Below, in pieces: positions 29,058-32,371 of a stretch of 32,371 nt of DNA; the stretch's first letter is position 1; every line of letters begins with the position of its first letter. The DNA is from a virus, in IMG/VR virus record IMGVR_UViG_3300024346_000296, positions 1-32,371 of that record, one strand, 5' to 3'. The position numbers and the translations under genes were made by a program. The notes below the pieces were generated by a model, which saw only the letters and a list, made by a program, of their open reading frames with translations, had not been told where the DNA came from and ran no database searches.

Positions 29058-30092
29058 TCAAAAAATATGCGTCAATCGTGCCACCTGGCCGAATTCTTTG
29101 TGGTGAATGAATCCTTCAACCGCCTTGATTGATAAATATCCTTTTTTGTGATGCCAGGAATCCGAACCCGAAGGCGAGCGCAATGATTCAACGGTGATTC
29201 CGACGTAATCTTTCGCCGATTTGTGGTGAATGTGGTGAGTATAAATATATCGATGCTTTGATTGTGACCATTCAATCGGAAATTCGGCAGCCATAAGCAA
29301 TGGCAAGTCTTGTTGTTTTGCGCCGTCGCCGTGTGTTGTTCCGATCAAGTTCTTTCCATACAAAAAACCTTTGCGATGTGCAATCGAACAATCGAAAGTT
29401 ATGTTCTTTGAATCTTTGAAACAGGTTTGAATGACATCGGCCAAGAAAAACCCGGACATGTAATCGTGATTTGACGGATTGAAGGTAAAATGAACATCGG
29501 CAATTGGCAGCAACATTTCTAAAATTTCGACATACAATTTTTTTGCGGTTAAAAAATTTGAATACCACATGCCGTCCGTATCCTGGTTCGTTCCGCCGGT
29601 GGTTGTCCGGTTCGGCGTGTCGATGTGCAAAATGTCATTGCCACCAATAAAAAGAATCTTGTCGATGTTGAATCCTTTCGCCTTGCGAATGATTCCTTGA
29701 ACGCCTTCGCGAACGCGTTGAACCGCGATTTGACAATTGTAATCTTCGCCGGTGTCGAAAGCTTCGCATAATTTACCGATGTGGATGTCGGCCGGATCAA
29801 CAACCAACAAATGACCTTCAATCACTTCTTCGCGATCAATTGGAATGTATTTCGGAACGTGGTTTGAAATCGAATCAATGATTTCTTGTTTCATCGTTTC
29901 GAATCCTTGTTGATCTTCGGTCTTGAAGTTCGGATTCTTGAAAAAAAGCGATGCGGTTTTATTCTTGATCCAACCATGTTTGACATTCTTGTCATCCATG
30001 TCCATTTCATTGGCCGTTCTTTTTATCGCTCGGTATTTTTCGAGCATTTCAGCTTCGTCCGGTTTTAAACGCGGTCTAAAATTATTTATCAA
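29058..30092 (-). CDS. Metallophosphoesterase-like phage protein
   Basis: This 344-aa protein carries the calcineurin-like phosphoesterase motifs: D102/H104 (DPADIHIG), GGND (150-153), PSNHD (H209/D210), GTTHGDG (H254) and THHIHH (286-290). Such enzymes bind two metals and hydrolyse phosphodiesters or nucleotides. Phage members are frequent and mostly uncharacterised; roles in nucleotide second-messenger degradation or DNA processing are conceivable. The first codon is probably TTG at 30092, overlapping the spanin stop, because the N-terminal RPRLKPDEAEMLEKYRAIKR looks conserved. Otherwise ATG 30047 is the start. Confidence 0.8.
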   Translation of the reverse strand: MINNFRPRLKPDEAEMLEKYRAIKRTANEMDMDDKNVKHGWIKNKTASLFFKNPNFKTEDQQGFETMKQEIIDSISNHVPKYIPIDREEVIEGHLLVVDPADIHIGKLCEAFDTGEDYNCQIAVQRVREGVQGIIRKAKGFNIDKILFIGGNDILHIDTPNRTTTGGTNQDTDGMWYSNFLTAKKLYVEILEMLLPIADVHFTFNPSNHDYMSGFFLADVIQTCFKDSKNITFDCSIAHRKGFLYGKNLIGTTHGDGAKQQDLPLLMAAEFPIEWSQSKHRYIYTHHIHHKSAKDYVGITVESLRSPSGSDSWHHKKGYLSIKAVEGFIHHKEFGQVARLTHIF

Positions 30093-30553
30093 ACGATTCG
30101 TCTTAATTTATCAACGATTCGCAAAATTAGAAACGTCACGAATCCGGCTAAAAAACCCCAAAAAAATAAACTCCAATTCCTTTTGCGCTTTTCTTGTTGA
30201 ATTTCTTTGCGCTTTTCTTTGGAATCTTTATAAATATATTTGTATTTCAAGACATCTTGTTTGACAACTTGCGTTTTGTAGCGATATTCGATCCTGGTTT
30301 GAAAACGTGTTTTCGGAACATAAACGTTTCTAAAAAAAATGACCGAATCGCGGTAACGAATAATTTTTTCGAATCGAATCGTATCGTTTACATAATACGC
30401 AACCGAATCAACGGTTGCAATTCTTATCGTGTCGCTATCTTGAACAAGCTTCAAGCCGTGTTTTAAGGCCTTTTTATAATGATATTGCGCCAATCGTTCG
30501 GATGAACAACCAAACATCGTTAAAACGCTTAAAAATGCGATTAGTTTTTTCAT
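30089..30553 (-). CDS. Candidate unimolecular spanin (u-spanin)
   Basis: This 154-aa protein has a lipoprotein signal (MKKLIAFLSVLTMFGCSSER, with the acylated Cys at position 16) and a C-terminal membrane helix (residues 127-147, WSLFFWGFLAGFVTFLILRI). Between them lies a charged, strand-rich periplasmic part. This is the topology of a unimolecular spanin: the N-terminus held in the outer membrane, the C-terminus in the inner membrane. It lies after the holin and endolysin genes, the lysis-cassette place. It would fuse the membranes in the last step of lysis. The topology is seen in the sequence; the function is inferred. Confidence 0.72.
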   Translation of the reverse strand: MKKLIAFLSVLTMFGCSSERLAQYHYKKALKHGLKLVQDSDTIRIATVDSVAYYVNDTIRFEKIIRYRDSVIFFRNVYVPKTRFQTRIEYRYKTQVVKQDVLKYKYIYKDSKEKRKEIQQEKRKRNWSLFFWGFLAGFVTFLILRIVDKLRRIV

Positions 30554-31197
30554 AAGTTTTTCAGCATTTCAATCATTCTTGGACATGGATAAATGTCGGA
30601 CTTGTCATGACGAACTGAATTGTGCGTAAAAATTCCGTTTTCACCTTTCAAAGCGCGCTTGTCAATGTCAAATATCGAATCATTGTATTCTTTGCTTATT
30701 CCGTAAGTATCGCATAAATAGACAAGCAATTGACGCGTTGATTCGATTTGTTCATCCGTGTATTTTTGCCAAAAGATGTGGCCTTTGTATTTTCCGTTTA
30801 ACTCGGTAACTTGCGAACGATCAACTTTGCCACCAACATAATTGATGAAGTTACCGTTTTGTTTTTTTAGCGGCCCAAAATTACAAATTTCAATTCCGAT
30901 TGATATTTTGTCCAAGCTTCGATAAGTGATTCCCTTTTCGGCGAAAACTTCCGGTTTCAATCCAAGGTGATATGCCCAATGCTTTGAACTGAATAATTGA
31001 ACGATTGTTCCTTTTTCACCGATTACGAATGCCGTCGCGATCTTTCCTTCCTTTTGTTGAAAGTAATTCGCAACCGCGATTGGATTGCCACCGCCGGCCG
31101 TGTGATGCAAATAAATTTGTTTCTTTTCGTGAACGTCTTGAAAAAATTGGTCGTTAGATAGACGTTGTTGAACTATCTTGGTTTGATCTAATTCCAT
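30550..31197 (-). CDS. N-acetylmuramoyl-L-alanine amidase (endolysin)
   Basis: This 215-aa protein is an Amidase_2-type hydrolase. The core includes IYLHHTAGGGNPIAVANYFQ (zinc His near 31), ATAFVIGEKGTIVQLFSSKH, and a C-terminal FTHNSVRHDKSDIYPCPRMI supplying a second His and a third zinc ligand (His197 and probably Cys205). It cleaves the amide bond between muramic acid and L-Ala in peptidoglycan. No signal peptide is present, so it depends on the holin encoded just upstream, with which it overlaps by 44 bases. Confidence 0.88.
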   Translation of the reverse strand: MELDQTKIVQQRLSNDQFFQDVHEKKQIYLHHTAGGGNPIAVANYFQQKEGKIATAFVIGEKGTIVQLFSSKHWAYHLGLKPEVFAEKGITYRSLDKISIGIEICNFGPLKKQNGNFINYVGGKVDRSQVTELNGKYKGHIFWQKYTDEQIESTRQLLVYLCDTYGISKEYNDSIFDIDKRALKGENGIFTHNSVRHDKSDIYPCPRMIEMLKNL

Positions 31198-31645
31198 TGA
31201 TATCGTTTTTAATTTCTTTCGCCCTGGCGAATAATGATTTCATTGCTTGCCAAATATCAATTCCTTTAACGGCCTTATAATTTTCATTAATGGACATGAC
31301 TTCGATTGAAACAAGAACCAATGAAAGAATTTTTGTCAACATTAATGGAACGGAAAAGAATTTTAAAATAATGTCGTTCAAAATAAAATAATCTATTAAG
31401 TAAAATCCAATGACCGCAAGTTCGTATAAAAATAATTTTGAAATAATTGCGGATAATTTTCGTGATGTAATTTTAATTTTTAATTTTTTAGCTTTCCAAA
31501 GTCCGGTCAAGGTGTCAACAAATATTGCGAATCCAACCAGGAACAAAATGCCTGAAATCGGTAAAAAAAACGCGCCAACAACCGCAAGCAATTTCGTAAA
31601 TGACAAACGGATATTGGCCAATAATATGAATAATTGTATTTTCAT
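31154..31645 (-). CDS. Holin
   Basis: This 163-aa protein has about four hydrophobic segments: near residues 5-30, 32-50 (FLVGFAIFVDTLTGLWKAKK), 69-90 and 94-115. VDTLTGLWKAKKLKIKITSR is the signature of phage holin family 4-like proteins. It is expected to form lethal membrane lesions that release the amidase. The N-terminus overlaps the small membrane protein's stop by 4 bases (ATGA). The C-terminus (SNQDSSTTSI) overlaps the amidase gene. Confidence 0.8.
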   Translation of the reverse strand: MKIQLFILLANIRLSFTKLLAVVGAFFLPISGILFLVGFAIFVDTLTGLWKAKKLKIKITSRKLSAIISKLFLYELAVIGFYLIDYFILNDIILKFFSVPLMLTKILSLVLVSIEVMSINENYKAVKGIDIWQAMKSLFARAKEIKNDINGIRSNQDSSTTSI

Positions 31646-31803
31646 TTGTTTTCAAATTTTTCAATCAACTGGAATGTCAAAAATATTCCAAGCGCGACGC
31701 CACCAAGCTTCAAGAACAAAGCTTCTTCAAAATACATTGCCATTGCCGTTCCATAAGCTGCAATAAAAAAGATAACCGACAATGATCTTAAATGCTTGTT
31801 CAT
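31642..31803 (-). CDS. Membrane microprotein, 53 aa, beside the holin
   Basis: The product MNKHLRSLSVIFFIAAYGTA continues with MAMYFEEALFLKLGGVALGI and ends FEKFENK-like (exactly IEKFENK). It has two short hydrophobic segments. Its TGA overlaps the holin ATG, a tight lysis-operon arrangement. An antiholin or holin regulator is the natural hypothesis, without direct evidence. Confidence 0.68.
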   Translation of the reverse strand: MNKHLRSLSVIFFIAAYGTAMAMYFEEALFLKLGGVALGIFLTFQLIEKFENK

Positions 31804-31816
31804 CTATATATTATGT

Positions 31817-32281
31817 TTAATTGTTCTCAAAATCGTAATTATCGTAAGGAATTTCGCACCAATTTTCGTAATCGTAAATGTTCAAGGCCATGTTCATCGT
31901 CCAACCGGCCGTCACGTCGTGTGAACGGTTAATAAATGGCGTCGTTGAAATCGTTCCTTGAATATCCAAGAATTCTTCAAAGCGCCATTGTTTGAAAGTG
32001 ACATGAATATCTTTACAAATGGATAAGCAATCGGAATGAATTTCATCGATTTGTCGATATTCTTGAAGATTGTACTTATCAGCAATTGAAATAATGCAAT
32101 TCACTCCGACAAAATTGTCACCAATCGTTCCAGGTTGCAAAGTGACAATCATTATTGGAAAGCTTACGGCGTCGCGTGAAACGGCATCGATAAAATCACC
32201 AAAAAAGAAATCATTTATTTGACGGTGTTCCGTCGCTATTATTTCGAATTCCCTTTTTAACTGGTTGATTGTTTTTTCCAT
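31817..32281 (-). CDS. Tail completion-like/neck protein
   Basis: This 154-aa protein begins MEKTINQLKREFEIIATEHR, followed by QINDFFFGDFIDAVSRDAVS and FPIMIVTLQP, and ends with GWTMNMALNIYDYENWCEIP. This pattern is common in Bacteroidetes phages for the protein following the connector, probably a neck or tail terminator subunit of the gpU kind. The C-terminal WCEIP closes a beta-rich fold. Its first 40 codons are duplicated by the terminal repeat at window position 1-122. Confidence 0.72.
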   Translation of the reverse strand: MEKTINQLKREFEIIATEHRQINDFFFGDFIDAVSRDAVSFPIMIVTLQPGTIGDNFVGVNCIISIADKYNLQEYRQIDEIHSDCLSICKDIHVTFKQWRFEEFLDIQGTISTTPFINRSHDVTAGWTMNMALNIYDYENWCEIPYDNYDFENN

Positions 32282-32371
32282 TTTTTAAATATATTTTTAG
32301 CTTTTCGATTTGTTCCTTTGAAGCTTTGAATTTCATATAATAAAATTTATCGGCGTATATCCGTTTCGATC
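32160..32371. repeat. Right copy of the 212-bp terminal direct repeat
   Basis: Repeats bases 1-212 with T at 32286 in place of C at 127. It includes the start of the tail completion-like gene, a copy of the 41-codon ORF (32211-32336) and the last codons of the connector gene (32333-32371). Confidence 0.95.

Noticed and set aside
1-32371. Integrase, CI-like repressor or tRNA genes suggesting a temperate phage
   Set aside because: None was recognised on either strand. The HTH proteins found are not accompanied by a recombinase.

Overview
The window reads as one essentially complete tailed-phage genome (siphovirus-like) of a Bacteroidetes host. Bases 1-212 recur at 32160-32371 with one substitution, so the map closes into a circle of 32,159 bp, or carries short direct terminal repeats. 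The host call rests on four things: promoters of the TTTG / TAnnTTTG type; AT-rich leaders without Shine-Dalgarno sequences; tail, connector and small early protein families typical of Bacteroidetes phages; and the AT-rich composition. No integrase, CI-like repressor, tRNA or CRISPR array was seen, so a virulent lifestyle is likely but not proven.

All genes but one are on the minus strand, so transcription runs from high to low coordinates. Early region (28551 to about 25690): small unknown proteins and membrane microproteins with duplicated leader sequences, ending in a DnaA domain IV-like protein. Replication and recombination (25704 to 19727): an array of GTGACGAT-type repeats, a promoter and structured leader, a primase-helicase, two nucleases, an ERF annealing protein with a YqaJ-like exonuclease, an OB-fold ssDNA-binding protein and an HTH protein. 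Middle (19722 to 16832): a sigma-like regulator, membrane proteins, two glycosyltransferases and a HAD-like protein. Late (16830 to 29058 through the circle junction): terminase, a tail assembly chaperone with a likely -1 frameshift, tail proteins, tape measure, protease, scaffold, capsid, portal, connectors, holin, amidase, single-gene spanin and metallophosphoesterase. The only plus-strand gene, 6105-6782, is a Stealth/glycosyltransferase-like gene wedged between the tape measure and the prohead protease.

The late gene order is unusual: the tail module precedes the head module, and the portal follows the capsid. The strongest candidates for new biology are the putative replication-control locus at 25309-26070, the dual-frame tail chaperone at 14326-15095, the single-gene spanin, and the three-enzyme glycosyltransferase set. 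Several microproteins of 28-53 residues sit in gaps with ATGA-type overlaps. The gene-free stretches over 300 bases are 25298-25689 and 28552-29057, both described below.
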